Origin: an uncultured Dehalococcoidia bacterium
GTDB lineage: Bacteria; Chloroflexota; Dehalococcoidia; Lucifugimonadales; UBA3495
Reading direction: 5' to 3'
DNA: 64,000 nt
Assembly (NCBI GenBank): GCA_951812535.1
Contig: CATOSK010000004.1
Location: 186,001 to 250,000 of the forward strand
Below, piece by piece: positions 1-11,444 of this stretch (positions are counted from its first letter, which is position 1; every line of letters starts with the position of its first letter). Below the pieces are notes generated by a model, which saw only the letters and a program-made list of their open reading frames with translations, ran no database searches and was not told where the DNA came from. The position numbers and the translations under genes were made by a program.

Positions 1-82
1 CGGTGGTCGGGACAGCGGTTACGCGGTAAGGTCGGGGATTTCCCATCCAGGGAGGTTAACAGCAGGCCCCAATCAAGGCCCT
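1..82. other. Left edge, no gene assigned
   Basis: There is nothing here that I can name. A plus-strand frame runs from the window edge to a TAA at 27-29 and could be the last codons of a gene lying to the left, but eight codons are not enough to say so. The remainder separates that point from the stop of the cysteine synthase gene on the other strand. Confidence 0.3.
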
Positions 83-1018
83 TCACCACCAGTGGGTATC
101 GTCCAGGTCTTCAGAGCCGGCGCGAGCGGCATCCCAGGGGCGTGCGGGGAGATACTTCCAACCGCCATCCGAGAACATGACCACGATGTTGCCTTGGTCC
201 ATGTCCTCGGCCACCCGGTAAGCGGCGTGGAGGGCGGCACCAGCGGAGATTCCGGCGAGGATTCCCTCGTGTTCGACAATGCGGTGGGACATGTCAATGG
301 CGGTGGCGTTGTCGACCAGGAACCGGCGGTCGAGGAGGCCGAGGTCAAGCAGAGGCGGGACATATCCCTCGGACAAGCTACGCAACCCCTGAAGGGACTC
401 TCCCATGCGAGGTTCGACGCCGACGATCTTAACTTGCGGGTTGATTTCGCGAAGGCGCCGGCCGACGCCAGTGATGGTACCGCCGGTCCCGATACCTGCT
501 ACGAAGACGTCAACAGAGGGCATGCCCGCCGCAATTTCGGCGCCGGTGTGGTGGTAATGGGTGCGGAGGTTGATGCGGTTGTCAAACTGTCCGACGTAGT
601 GGAACCCCTCGGACTGGGACATTTCCTGAGCGAGGTCGATGGCGCCCTTCATTCCAGCGCGGGGTTCACACCAGGTTATTTCCGCCCCGTAGAGGTGGAG
701 CAGGTCGCCGATGCTGGGGGCGACCTCACCCGGTATGACGACACGCACAGCGTATCCCTTCTGCTTACCTACGAAGGCGAGAGCGATGGCGGTGTTGCCG
801 CTGCTGGCCTCGACAATCGTACCGCCGGGACGGAGCCGACCCTCGGTTTCGGCTTCTTCAATCATGGCAAGGGCGATGCGGTCCTTGATGCTGCCGCTGG
901 GATTCTGTCCCTCCAGCTTGGCCAAGACGCGGATGCCAGGTTTGGGAGCCATGTGGGCGAGCTCGACCAGCGGGGTGTTTCCGACGAGTCCGAGGACGGT
1001 GGAGGCGGGCATGCGCAT
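83..1018 (-). CDS. cysM: Cysteine synthase family protein (O-acetylserine sulfhydrylase)
   Basis: This is a PLP-dependent beta-replacement enzyme that should make L-cysteine from O-acetylserine (or a related activated serine) and sulfide in the cytoplasm. The 311-residue length is usual for the family. The PLP Schiff-base lysine is K45 in the motif GSIKDR, the substrate loop SSGNT is at 72-76 and the PLP phosphate loop GTGGT is at 176-180. The GSIKDR form is closer to CysM than to CysK, but CysK, CysM and cystathionine beta-synthase-like proteins cannot be separated firmly by eye, so the symbol is tentative. The ATG has an AAGGGAA ribosome site a few bases upstream and a convincing promoter. 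The gene is divergent from the acyl-CoA carboxylase genes and has no operon partner here. Confidence 0.88.
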   Translation of the reverse strand: MRMPASTVLGLVGNTPLVELAHMAPKPGIRVLAKLEGQNPSGSIKDRIALAMIEEAETEGRLRPGGTIVEASSGNTAIALAFVGKQKGYAVRVVIPGEVAPSIGDLLHLYGAEITWCEPRAGMKGAIDLAQEMSQSEGFHYVGQFDNRINLRTHYHHTGAEIAAGMPSVDVFVAGIGTGGTITGVGRRLREINPQVKIVGVEPRMGESLQGLRSLSEGYVPPLLDLGLLDRRFLVDNATAIDMSHRIVEHEGILAGISAGAALHAAYRVAEDMDQGNIVVMFSDGGWKYLPARPWDAARAGSEDLDDTHWW

Positions 1019-1048
1019 CGTTTCCCTTGAGAGAAGGTATCTGAGAAC

Positions 1049-1077
1049 AGGATACTCGGGTGGGTAAGAGGGTTCAA
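1049..1077 (-). promoter_or_regulatory. Promoter of the cysteine synthase gene
   Basis: On the minus strand TTGAAC (1077-1072) is followed after 17 bases by TATCCT (1054-1049). This predicts a transcript start near 1042 and a leader of about 24 bases that still contains the ribosome site. The match is 4 of 6 to TTGACA and 4 of 6 to TATAAT with ideal spacing. Confidence 0.55.
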
Positions 1078-1109
1078 TGAGTGTGAACAGGGCCGAGGGA
1101 TAGCCGGCT

Positions 1110-1115
1110 TATAAT
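1110..1115 (+). promoter_or_regulatory. -10 box of the acyl-CoA carboxylase operon
   Basis: A perfect TATAAT lies 15 bases before the ATG of the carboxyltransferase gene. No good -35 box is seen at 16-18 bases. The predicted start near 1122 leaves a leader of fewer than ten bases, so the messenger would be almost leaderless. Confidence 0.45.
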
Positions 1116-1130
1116 TGGCCGGGTTTGGGG

Positions 1131-2738
1131 ATGAACAGACTGGAATCACGGGTCGTGCGGAACAGCTCTGAGTTTGCCGAGAACGAACGGCAGATGTCGG
1201 AGTTGGTTGCCGAGTTAAAGGGGCGGCTGGGACTGGTCCGAGGAGGAGCAAGCGAGGGAGCGGTAAAGCTGCACCGAAACCGGGGAAAGCTGACTGCACG
1301 AGAGCGGATAGGTCGCCTGACGGACGCGAATACACCATTCCTGGAGCTGAGTCCTCTGGCCGGGTGGGGAATGTATGACGACGAGGTGCTCTGCGGGGGG
1401 ATTGTCACGGGGGTTGGAGTGGTCCATGGGCGGGAGGTGATGGTGGCGGCGAACGACGCCACCGTGAAGGGGGGCACGTACTATCCGATCACGGTGAAGA
1501 AGCACCTGAGAGCACAGGAGATTGCCCTGGAAAACCGGCTTCCGTGCATTTACCTGGTGGACTCGGGCGGGGCGTTCCTGCCGCTACAGGCCGAGGTTTT
1601 CCCGGACAAAGACCACTTCGGGCGGATTTTCTACAACCAGGCGCAGATGTCGGCGCTGGGGATCCCACAGGTGGCGGTGGTCATGGGGTCATGCACGGCC
1701 GGCGGGGCGTACATTCCGGCGATGAGCGACGAGGTGGTAATCGTCAAGGAACAGGGAACGATTTTCCTGGCCGGACCGCCGCTGGTCCGGGCGGCCACGG
1801 GAGAGGAAGTGGACGCGGAGACGCTGGGGGGCGCAGACGTTCACACACGCCTATCGGGGGTGGCAGACCACTACGCGGCAGACGACGGGGAGGCGCTGGC
1901 CATAACCCGGAATGTAATCGAGAACCTTCCCTTTCCGAACCCCACGCCCTTGAGACAGCAGGCGGTGGCGCCCCCGGTCTATGATGCGGCGGAGATTTAT
2001 GGGATTGTTCCGGCGGACCGGCGACGGGCGTATGACTGCCGGGAAGTAATTGCGCGGATAGTGGACGGGAGCTTCTTCCACGAGTTCAAGGCGAATTACG
2101 GGGAAACGCTGGTATGCGGGTTCGCCCGGATCTGGGGATACCCGGTAGGGATCGTGGCGAACAACGGAGTCCTGTTTTCCGAGAGCGCGTTGAAGGGGAC
2201 GCACTTCGTGGAGCTTTGTTCCCAAAGGGGAGTCCCACTGGTGTTTCTCCAGAACGTGACGGGGTTCATGGTGGGACGTCAGTACGAGGCGGCAGGTATC
2301 GCAAAGGACGGGGCCAAGATGGTCATGGCGGTTTCCAATGCTGCGGTGCCGAAGTTTACTATTGTCGTCGGAGGGTCGTTCGGGGCCGGGAACTACGGAA
2401 TGTGCGGCCGGGCGTTCCAACCCCGGTTCCTGTGGATGTGGCCCAACGCGAGAATTTCGGTGATGGGAGGGCAGCAAGCGGCTACCGTGATGTCAACCAT
2501 CAGAGAGCGGCAACTGGAGCGGGAAGGAAGGGAGTTTTCGGAGTGGGACAGGGAGGCACTGGAGGGACCGATACTAAGCAAGTACGAGGAGGAAGGGAAT
2601 CCTTACTACAGCACGGCGCGGCTGTGGGATGACGGGGTAATCGATCCGTCGGACTCGCGAGACGTGCTTGGGCTGGCGATTCGGGCGGCGCTGAACGGGC
2701 CGTTTCCGGAACCCGCCCGGGGCGTTTTCCGTATGTAA
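1131..2738 (+). CDS. mccB: Acyl-CoA carboxylase carboxyltransferase subunit, methylcrotonyl-CoA type
   Basis: This is the beta subunit of a biotin-dependent acyl-CoA carboxylase. It moves the carboxyl group from carboxybiotin to an acyl-CoA. Of the family members I know, the sequence reads most like 3-methylcrotonyl-CoA carboxylase beta: [18 protein letters not shown], the [10 protein letters not shown] segment, and [16 protein letters not shown] in the crotonase-fold oxyanion region. Length of about 535 residues is normal. That would place it in leucine degradation, converting 3-methylcrotonyl-CoA to 3-methylglutaconyl-CoA, although geranyl-CoA carboxylase is a close relative. I chose ATG 1131; an in-frame TTG lies two codons upstream at 1125. 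It is followed by the biotin carboxylase and biotin-carrier genes, so all three parts of the enzyme are together. Other leucine-degradation genes are not in the window. Confidence 0.88.
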   Translation: MNRLESRVVRNSSEFAENERQMSELVAELKGRLGLVRGGASEGAVKLHRNRGKLTARERIGRLTDANTPFLELSPLAGWGMYDDEVLCGGIVTGVGVVHGREVMVAANDATVKGGTYYPITVKKHLRAQEIALENRLPCIYLVDSGGAFLPLQAEVFPDKDHFGRIFYNQAQMSALGIPQVAVVMGSCTAGGAYIPAMSDEVVIVKEQGTIFLAGPPLVRAATGEEVDAETLGGADVHTRLSGVADHYAADDGEALAITRNVIENLPFPNPTPLRQQAVAPPVYDAAEIYGIVPADRRRAYDCREVIARIVDGSFFHEFKANYGETLVCGFARIWGYPVGIVANNGVLFSESALKGTHFVELCSQRGVPLVFLQNVTGFMVGRQYEAAGIAKDGAKMVMAVSNAAVPKFTIVVGGSFGAGNYGMCGRAFQPRFLWMWPNARISVMGGQQAATVMSTIRERQLEREGREFSEWDREALEGPILSKYEEEGNPYYSTARLWDDGVIDPSDSRDVLGLAIRAALNGPFPEPARGVFRM

Positions 2739-2781
2739 GGCGGGCGGGTGGGGCTGTTAATGCCGTGTCCGAGCAATTGCG

Positions 2782-4293
2782 ATGTTTAGAAAAGTGCTGG
2801 TGGCGAACAGGGGGGAGATTGCAGTGCGCGTTCAGCGTACTCTCCGGGAAATGGAGATCGCCACAGTAGCCGTCTACTCCGAGGCGGACCGGAATGCACT
2901 CCACGTGAGTCTTGCCGACGAGGCGTTTCCGCTGGGCGGGGTAACTCCTGAAGAAACATACCTGAACGCTGAAAAGATCATCGGCATCGCCAAGGAGTGC
3001 GGAGCGGAGGCTATTCACCCGGGATACGGATTCTTGTCGGAGAATGCGGGTTTCGCGAATGCCTGCGGGGAGGCAGGGATTGTGTTCATCGGGCCGACGC
3101 CGAGGAATATGGCGGACCTGGGAGACAAGGTCCGGTCCAAGATCCTGGCGGAGCGGGCGGGTGTGCCGGTGGTGGAGAGCAGCCCGGTGACGGACAGCCA
3201 AGAAGACCTCAACCGTTACGCGGACACCGTAGGGTTCCCATTGCTCATCAAAGCGGCGGGCGGCGGCGGCGGGCGGGGAATTCGCATGGTGAACGGCGCA
3301 GGGGAACTGGCCCTGGGGGTGGAGATGGCACGGAGGGAGGCGGAAGGGGCTTTCGGGGACGGGCGTGTCTTCCTGGAGCGGTTCGTGCCCGGGGCAAGGC
3401 ATATCGAGGTGCAGGTGCTGGCGGACAGGCATGGCAACACGGTACACCTGAAGGAGCGGGAGTGCAGCATCCAACGGCGACGGCAGAAGCTAATCGAGGA
3501 AACGCCATCTCCAGCGCTGACACCGCACCTGAGGGAACAGATGGGGAAGGCGGCGGTCGCGCTGGCGCGACAAGCGGGTTATGTAAATGCCGGGACGGTA
3601 GAGTTCCTGTTCGATCCGAGGGAAGGACAGTTCTTTTTCCTGGAGATGAACACCCGCCTGCAGGTGGAGCATCCGATTACGGAAGAGACGCTGGGGATGG
3701 ACCTGGTGTCATGGCAGGTACGGATTGCGGCTGGGGAAGAACTGGGCTTCGGGCAAGAGGAGATTGATCCCAGAGGACATGCCCTTGAGTGCCGGGTCTA
3801 CGCCGAGGACCCTTATAACGATTTTCTGCCCACAGGAGGAAAGGTGGCGTTGTGGGAGCCTCCAAGCGGCCCGGGTATCCGGCTGGACAGCGGAGTGGCG
3901 GAGGGGGATGAGGTGTCGCAACATTATGACGCATTGCTGGCCAAGCTGACGGCGTGGGGGCCGAACCGAGATTCAGCGCTGGGGCGGATGGAACGGGCGC
4001 TGTCGGAGTTCGTGGTGCTGGGGACAGTCACAAACATTCCCTTCCTGCGGGACGTGGTGCGGAATCCGAGGTTCCGGGAGGGGGAGTACGACACGGGCTT
4101 CCTGGAGAGGGATAGGAGGCTCTTCTCTCCGGAGGTCGGACAGGATGTCGAGGGGATCGCAGCCGCCGTGGCGGCGTTGGAGTTGTCGAAGAGAAGCGCA
4201 CAGAGAGAATATCCGGCCGGAGAAGGCCGGGAGCCAGAAGGACAAGGGGAGATTTCGCCGTGGCGGGCGGTGGGGAGCCGGACGCTGCCGTGA
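2782..4293 (+). CDS. Biotin carboxylase subunit of the acyl-CoA carboxylase
   Basis: This subunit carboxylates biotin using ATP and bicarbonate. Its 503 residues cover the three biotin carboxylase domains: an N-terminal pre-ATP-grasp domain starting FRKVLVANRGEIAVR, an ATP-grasp domain with the glycine-rich loop AAGGGGGRGIR and the ERECSIQRR catalytic segment, and the EMNTRLQVEHPITE active-site strand, ending in the C-terminal domain (HALECRVYAEDP). In most 3-methylcrotonyl-CoA carboxylases the alpha subunit continues into a biotin-carrier domain. Here the reading frame stops at 4293, and the carrier is on the next gene, whose GTG start overlaps this stop as GTGA. Expected partner: the carboxyltransferase just upstream (43-base gap). 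AccC of acetyl-CoA carboxylase is the alternative reading, but the context argues for an acyl-CoA carboxylase of the MCC or PCC group. Confidence 0.88.
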   Translation: MFRKVLVANRGEIAVRVQRTLREMEIATVAVYSEADRNALHVSLADEAFPLGGVTPEETYLNAEKIIGIAKECGAEAIHPGYGFLSENAGFANACGEAGIVFIGPTPRNMADLGDKVRSKILAERAGVPVVESSPVTDSQEDLNRYADTVGFPLLIKAAGGGGGRGIRMVNGAGELALGVEMARREAEGAFGDGRVFLERFVPGARHIEVQVLADRHGNTVHLKERECSIQRRRQKLIEETPSPALTPHLREQMGKAAVALARQAGYVNAGTVEFLFDPREGQFFFLEMNTRLQVEHPITEETLGMDLVSWQVRIAAGEELGFGQEEIDPRGHALECRVYAEDPYNDFLPTGGKVALWEPPSGPGIRLDSGVAEGDEVSQHYDALLAKLTAWGPNRDSALGRMERALSEFVVLGTVTNIPFLRDVVRNPRFREGEYDTGFLERDRRLFSPEVGQDVEGIAAAVAALELSKRSAQREYPAGEGREPEGQGEISPWRAVGSRTLP

Positions 4294-4811
4294 CCATGAC
4301 GCGATTACAGGCAACGTATCCGGCCAAGGGGCCGGTGAGGGAGTGTGAAGTCCAGGACAAGGGCGAGGCATCACGGGTCACCGTTGACGGTATCGGGGTG
4401 GAAATTCACAGGAGGCAGGGCGATCCCAAACGGGGATGGTGCACCGGCCCCGATGGCGCGATCCACTCCTACGCAGTTTACGGAGAGGGAGGACAAATCG
4501 AGGTCTGGCTGGACGGCCGGGTGTTCGTGTTCGAGGCGGCGTTTGAGGAAGCTGCCGGCGGTCGGCGGCCCGGGGCTCTCCCGGGGGATGTGTCCGCGCC
4601 GATGCCGGGGCGGGTAATGCAGGTGCTGGCGGGGAACGGGCAGAGGGTTGGAGCAGGGGAACCGCTGGTTATCCTGGAGTCGATGAAGATGGAACTGATC
4701 ATCGACGCTCCGGGAAACGCCGTAGTTAAGAGGGTAGCGGTGGAAGAGGGGGACCTGGTGGACCGGGGGACGCGGTTACTGGAACTGGAAGCCCCCGATG
4801 AAGGGGCGTGA
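4290..4811 (+). CDS. Biotin carboxyl carrier protein of the acyl-CoA carboxylase
   Basis: The C-terminal 70 residues form a biotinyl domain: APMPGRVMQVL, then the biotinylation motif ESMKMEL, whose lysine is about residue 133, then the mirrored half ending in GDLVDRGTRLLEL. The N-terminal 100 residues look like the linker and BT-like domain that normally join carboxylase and carrier in fused alpha subunits. This protein is therefore the detached C-terminal half of an MCC or PCC alpha chain. The start is taken as GTG 4290, which overlaps the preceding TGA and suggests coupled translation; ATG 4296 is equally possible. No sequence damage is visible at the junction, so the split looks like a stable gene arrangement rather than a recent frameshift, though I cannot prove it. 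Confidence 0.85.
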   Translation: MTMTRLQATYPAKGPVRECEVQDKGEASRVTVDGIGVEIHRRQGDPKRGWCTGPDGAIHSYAVYGEGGQIEVWLDGRVFVFEAAFEEAAGGRRPGALPGDVSAPMPGRVMQVLAGNGQRVGAGEPLVILESMKMELIIDAPGNAVVKRVAVEEGDLVDRGTRLLELEAPDEGA

Positions 4812-4872
4812 CGGAAGGGAGACTAGCGTCCCGCCGACGTCGGGTCACAACGACGGTGATGGGTTTACCCGA

Positions 4873-4948
4873 TGGTCGGGGTGAGAAGATTCGAACTTCC
4901 GACCTCTTCGTCCCGAACGAAGCGCGCTAGCCACTGCGCTACACCCCG
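4873..4948 (-). tRNA. tRNA-Pro (anticodon CGG), CCA encoded
   Basis: The minus strand folds into a clean cloverleaf. The acceptor stem CGGGGTG pairs with CACCCCG, the D stem is GCGC/GCGC, the anticodon stem CTTCG/CGAAG carries loop TTCGGGA, and the T arm has loop TTCGAAT. The anticodon at positions 34-36 is CGG, reading proline codon CCG. The C1-G72 pair and A73 are typical of bacterial proline tRNAs. The 3' CCA is in the DNA (4875-4873 read on the minus strand). It stands alone between the carboxylase operon and the DUF3179 gene. Confidence 0.95.
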
Positions 4949-4989
4949 ACTATGAGCCGCCGCAGGCCGTCAGGCTGCGACTTGCTCCC

Positions 4990-4995
4990 ATTATA
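4990..4995 (-). promoter_or_regulatory. -10 box of the tRNA-Pro gene
   Basis: A perfect TATAAT on the minus strand lies about 42 bases upstream of the mature 5' end of the tRNA. At 17-base spacing the -35 position reads CCCACA, a weak match. Predicted start near 4983. The rest of the gap up to 5238 shows no gene that I can support. Confidence 0.5.
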
Positions 4996-5238
4996 ACTCA
5001 AACTGTTGTGGCTGTGGGTTTCCCGGGTCCGGCGGGCGATCCGACCGGGAGGGGATTCAGGGTTGAGGGGTTAACCCATCATCCACTTGTTGACGCAAAT
5101 CGTAACACCATGCGAGGGGATGGAATAATCGGTCGTCGCCGCAGAACGGGACTACGGGCCAATCCAACCCCAGGCCCAATCGACCAGATGAACCCGCAGC
5201 AGGAGATTATGAGAGCGGGGTGATGATGGAGACGAACT

Positions 5239-6654
5239 TTGCTGATTTCGAATTTGACCAGGAAAACCGGCTGGCTAGTCATCCCTGGGACCTGGGCAGT
5301 TCTCATGCTAATTTTGGGGTGCGGACCGGCGGCTACCGCGGAGCCCCCGAATCCGCCGAAACCGCCCGGGGCGGTGGAGCAATCCGTCGTTAACCAGGAG
5401 ATTGAGCCGGCCGCCGGGGCCGAGCATTCAAGCGCACCGGTTTCCGAGGTTGTGCCAGCGAAGGCGGAACCAACCACTGCCTCCGCGACCCCGCTTCCGT
5501 CCGCGTCGGTTGATGCGCTTCCGGCTTGCGGGACGGCGGCGAAGCCAGGGGGAGCGCCGGCGGCGGTGGTGGACCGGGAAGGCCAGGAGGGTCCGTTGGC
5601 GGAACGCTTCCGGCGTCAGGGCTGGGAGACCGACTTTTCCAGGAGCAGCGTGCCGTTGGAGGAGATAACCTCAGGAGGCGTTTCCCGGGACGGAATACCG
5701 CCGCTGGATGACCCGAGGTACGTGGAGGTGGGAGAAGCGGACGAATGGCTGGAGGACCTGGAGCCGGTGATCCTGGTGGAAATTGACGGGGATGCGCGGG
5801 CGTTTCCACTCCAGATCATGACCTGGCACGAGATTGTGAACGACGAGGTTGGGGGCACTCCCGTGTCGGTGACGTTCTGCCCGCTGTGCAACTCGGCGAT
5901 CACATTCGACCGGAGGCTGGACGGTGTGGTGTACGACTTCGGAACGTCGGGCAACTTGCGAAACAGCGACCTAGTGATGTGGGACCGCCAGACGGAATCC
6001 TGGTGGCAACAGTTCACAGGGGAGGCAATCGTAGGGGAACTAACCGGGTCTCTGCTGACCTTCCTGCCCTCGACGATCGTTTCGTGGGCAGACTTCAAGG
6101 GGTTCCATCCGGCCGGGATGGTGCTGTCGAGGGATACGGGATATTCCAGGGACTACGGGCAGAATCCCTACGTGGGGTATGACCGGGCGGATGAACCCCC
6201 ATTCCTGTTCTTCGGGGAGGCGGACGGGCGGCTGCTACCGAAGGAGCGAGTGGCGGCGGTGAGCGCAGGAGGGGTGGACGTGGCGTTCCCGTTCACTGTG
6301 CTGGCGGAAGAAGGCGCGGTCAATTGCAGGGTTGGAGGAAATGAGCTGGTGGTGTTCTTCCAGCCGGGGACGCGTTCCGCGCTGGACCATTCCCTAATTG
6401 AACGTTCGAAGGAGGTGGGAGCCACGGGGATTTTCCTGGCAGAAGTGGACGGCAAGGCGTTGAAGTTTTTCCGGGAGGACGGGCGGTTCATAGATGAGGA
6501 GACGGGGAGCGTGTGGGATTTTGCTGGGACAGCGGTGGAGGGAGAGCTGAAGGGGACGATGCTGACTCCGGTGGTCCACGCCAACCATTTCTGGTTCGCG
6601 TGGGCGGCGTTCAAGCCAGAGACGCTGGTTTACAGGGGGAAGGGGTTGGAGTAG
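5239..6654 (+). CDS. DUF3179 domain protein, probable lipoprotein
   Basis: The main body (about residues 150-470) matches the DUF3179 family as I know it. Features are a segment on dietary-like phrases VEIDGDARAFPLQIMTWHE, the VTFCPLCNSAITFDR stretch with a CxxC pair, FGTSGNLRNSDLVMWDR, and a late ETGSVWDFAGTA. The biochemical role of the family is not established. The first 28 residues are a signal sequence with a hydrophobic run and the lipobox ILGC, which would be cut and lipidated at C28. Residues 30-110 are rich in Pro, Ala and Glu and look like a disordered linker, so the domain is probably tethered outside the cytoplasmic membrane. The start is uncertain: an in-frame stop at 5224 limits the choice to TTG 5239 or TTG 5254. 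A different-frame ATG at 5227 has a better ribosome site but gives no signal peptide and soon stops. Confidence 0.8.
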   Translation: MLISNLTRKTGWLVIPGTWAVLMLILGCGPAATAEPPNPPKPPGAVEQSVVNQEIEPAAGAEHSSAPVSEVVPAKAEPTTASATPLPSASVDALPACGTAAKPGGAPAAVVDREGQEGPLAERFRRQGWETDFSRSSVPLEEITSGGVSRDGIPPLDDPRYVEVGEADEWLEDLEPVILVEIDGDARAFPLQIMTWHEIVNDEVGGTPVSVTFCPLCNSAITFDRRLDGVVYDFGTSGNLRNSDLVMWDRQTESWWQQFTGEAIVGELTGSLLTFLPSTIVSWADFKGFHPAGMVLSRDTGYSRDYGQNPYVGYDRADEPPFLFFGEADGRLLPKERVAAVSAGGVDVAFPFTVLAEEGAVNCRVGGNELVVFFQPGTRSALDHSLIERSKEVGATGIFLAEVDGKALKFFREDGRFIDEETGSVWDFAGTAVEGELKGTMLTPVVHANHFWFAWAAFKPETLVYRGKGLE

Positions 6655-6708
6655 GCGAGTTGGATTCCGGCGGCGGGTTTGGCAGGGAAGGGAGGACGTG
6701 GGTCTGGG

Positions 6709-6735
6709 CCCCCGCCTGCGCGGGGGTGACGGGGA
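6709..6735. repeat. Partial copy of the CGCGGGG dispersed palindrome (family B)
   Basis: The core CCCCCGC-CTGC-GCGGGGG is a 7-bp stem with a 4-base loop, followed by TGACGGGGA. It is a short copy of the element seen in full at 24318-24369 and 35385-35435. It sits between two convergent genes. Confidence 0.6.
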
Positions 6736-6740
6736 TTCTG

Positions 6741-6768
6741 GGCCCCGCCGAATCCTACCGGCGGGGCC
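6741..6768. terminator. Hairpin between convergent DUF3179 and glutaredoxin genes
   Basis: GGCCCCGCCG (6741-6750) pairs perfectly with CGGCGGGGCC (6759-6768) around the loop AATCCTAC. It lies between two converging genes (stops at 6654 and 6776) and could stop transcription from both sides. No U tract longer than two bases follows, so an intrinsic terminator is likely but not certain. Confidence 0.55.
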
Positions 6769-6775
6769 TTGACGA

Positions 6776-7528
6776 TCAGAAGAGCTCGGTGGGGACGGAG
6801 ATGCCCTCGAAGTCTTCCGCGCCGAGGGGATCAATAGGGTCGATGCCTATGATGGACACGTACTCGTAGAGCTGCTTGAGGTGGTGGACGGAGTGGCCGA
6901 GGGCCAGGTCCATCATTTCTCCGGCAGTCTTTTGGCCCATGTAGGTGTCGAGAACTTTGTCGAGGTCGATGATGGCCTCACCGGTGAGGGCGTGGTTGAC
7001 GCGGCGGAGAACATCTTCGATGTTCAGCGCGACCTCCTCGAAGCCCACGTCTCCGAGAACGTCGGCGACATCGCGGCCCCGGTCCTCGTTGGCGTAGAGA
7101 CCGGTGAGATAGGCGTTAAGAGCACGGTCGGGCCGGTCCGAAAGGTGGAAACAGAACTGTCCGAGGGTACGCTGGCGCTCCGGCGACTCCCAGTCCCAGT
7201 GCTCGGCGGACAACTGGCGGAAGGCGCGGCAGGCGGCGGTGAGGACGGTCTCGTACTTGGCGACCATGGTGGGTAGATCGGCTACGGCCACATCGGCGTT
7301 GAGGCCGAACATGCGAGCCAATTCCTTTGGATTGAAGCCGATGACCACCTGTTCCGCCATGATGGTTACCGGGACGGACTTGATGTTCCTAGCCAGCAAC
7401 TCGTCCATCGACGCTTTGTCGTGTTCGACGTCGCCCTCAATAAAGTCTATGCCATTTGACGAAAGGAAATCTTTCGTTCGTCCGCAGGTGAATCAACCGG
7501 GGGCGAAGTAAACCTTGGGCTTATCCAT
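6776..7528 (-). CDS. Glutaredoxin-DinB fusion protein, probable selenoprotein (UxxC)
   Basis: The reading frame begins at ATG 7528 with a good ribosome site (AAGGA) and runs to 6776, interrupted once by TGA at 7495-7493 (codon 12). Around it the peptide is KVYFAPG-TGA-FTCGRTKDFL, which is the glutaredoxin active site with the first cysteine of CxxC replaced by the TGA; the second cysteine is C15. The rest of the fold is intact, with the cis-proline segment SVPV (P53) and VVIGFNPKEL. A hairpin that fits a bacterial SECIS starts 15 bases after the TGA. Residues 85-235 form a helical DinB-like domain with candidate metal ligands H128, H212 and H216 (HxxxH). DinB-fold proteins include thiol-dependent transferases, so a thiol redox or thiol-transfer role is likely; the substrate is unknown. 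Read through, the protein is 250 residues. If TGA were a true stop, only a DinB protein from M41 would remain, without a complete redox domain. A nonsense mutation is the alternative, but the exact placement on the catalytic residue argues against it. Confidence 0.82.
7459..7477 (-). promoter_or_regulatory. Candidate SECIS element
   Basis: On the minus strand ACGAAAG (7477-7471) pairs with CTTTCGT (7465-7459). Closed to seven pairs the loop is ATTTC; opened by one pair it is GATTTCC, with G in the first loop position as expected for SelB recognition. The apical loop is about 22 bases downstream of the TGA, inside the usual bacterial range, and the element lies within the coding sequence as bacterial SECIS elements do. 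Confidence 0.6.
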
Positions 7529-7578
7529 AACGAGTTTCCTTTCTCCGAGATAGGTTCCAACGCGGTCAGGTTGGGGGC

Positions 7579-7587
7579 ATTGTAACA
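7579..7587 (-). promoter_or_regulatory. Extended -10 promoter of the glutaredoxin-DinB gene
   Basis: The minus strand reads TGTTACAAT (TGn plus a 5 of 6 match to TATAAT). No -35 box is recognisable at 17 bases. The predicted start is near 7572, giving a 44-base leader. The promoter separates this gene from mfd, which ends only 84 bases upstream on the same strand. Confidence 0.5.
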
Positions 7588-7612
7588 GTTAAGCGCAGAC
7601 GATGAGCAGGGA

Positions 7613-11140
<3,528 letters not shown>

Positions 11141-11230
11141 GGGCGGGGCATCAGTCCTTTCCAAGTTGTTGTTTACGAGTTGTTGGCATCACGGCTGGGA
11201 GTTCCGAGAACCCTACGTAGACGCACAAAC

Positions 11231-11255
11231 GGGGCTGGCCACAGGGGCCAGTCCC
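11231..11255 (-). other. Hairpin in the mfd leader
   Basis: CTGGCC (11235-11240) and GGCCAG (11246-11251) form a perfect stem around five bases, extended by an outer GGG/CCC. It lies right at the start of the predicted mfd transcript (start near 11255). Whether it affects stability or translation is unknown. Confidence 0.4.
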
Positions 11256-11261
11256 AAGGGA

Positions 11262-11290
11262 ATTGTAAGCCGGTGGGGGAATTTGCACAA
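11262..11290 (-). promoter_or_regulatory. Promoter of mfd
   Basis: The minus strand has TTGTGC (11290-11285), 17 bases, then TACAAT (11267-11262). The predicted start is near 11255, which gives a leader of about 115 bases. Confidence 0.55.
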
Positions 11291-11364
11291 TCTGGCGGAC
11301 CGCCGAGTTTGCCAGTGTCCTCCAGGCAGGAGCGCGGCGCCTACGGAGGGATCCAGAACCGCCA

Positions 11365-11373
11365 TGTTATAAT
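11365..11373 (+). promoter_or_regulatory. Extended -10 promoter of proB
   Basis: TGTTATAAT is a perfect -10 with the TGn extension. No -35 box is evident. The predicted start is near 11380, about 65 bases before the proB ATG. Confidence 0.55.
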
Positions 11374-11444
11374 TTTCGGGCCCAGAGGCAGGTGTCCACG
11401 AGGCGTTCGAAGAGTCTCCCACCGAACGGAAAGCGTTGACAGTA

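Noticed and set aside
5227-5400. Alternative ATG 5227 as the start of the DUF3179 gene
   Set aside because: It is in another frame, lacks a signal peptide and ends early; the TTG frame gives a clean lipoprotein signal joined to the domain.
7493-7495. TGA read as a disabling nonsense mutation in the glutaredoxin domain
   Set aside because: The rest of the frame is undamaged, the stop falls exactly on the catalytic cysteine, and a SECIS-like hairpin follows. I keep this as the alternative but not as the main call.
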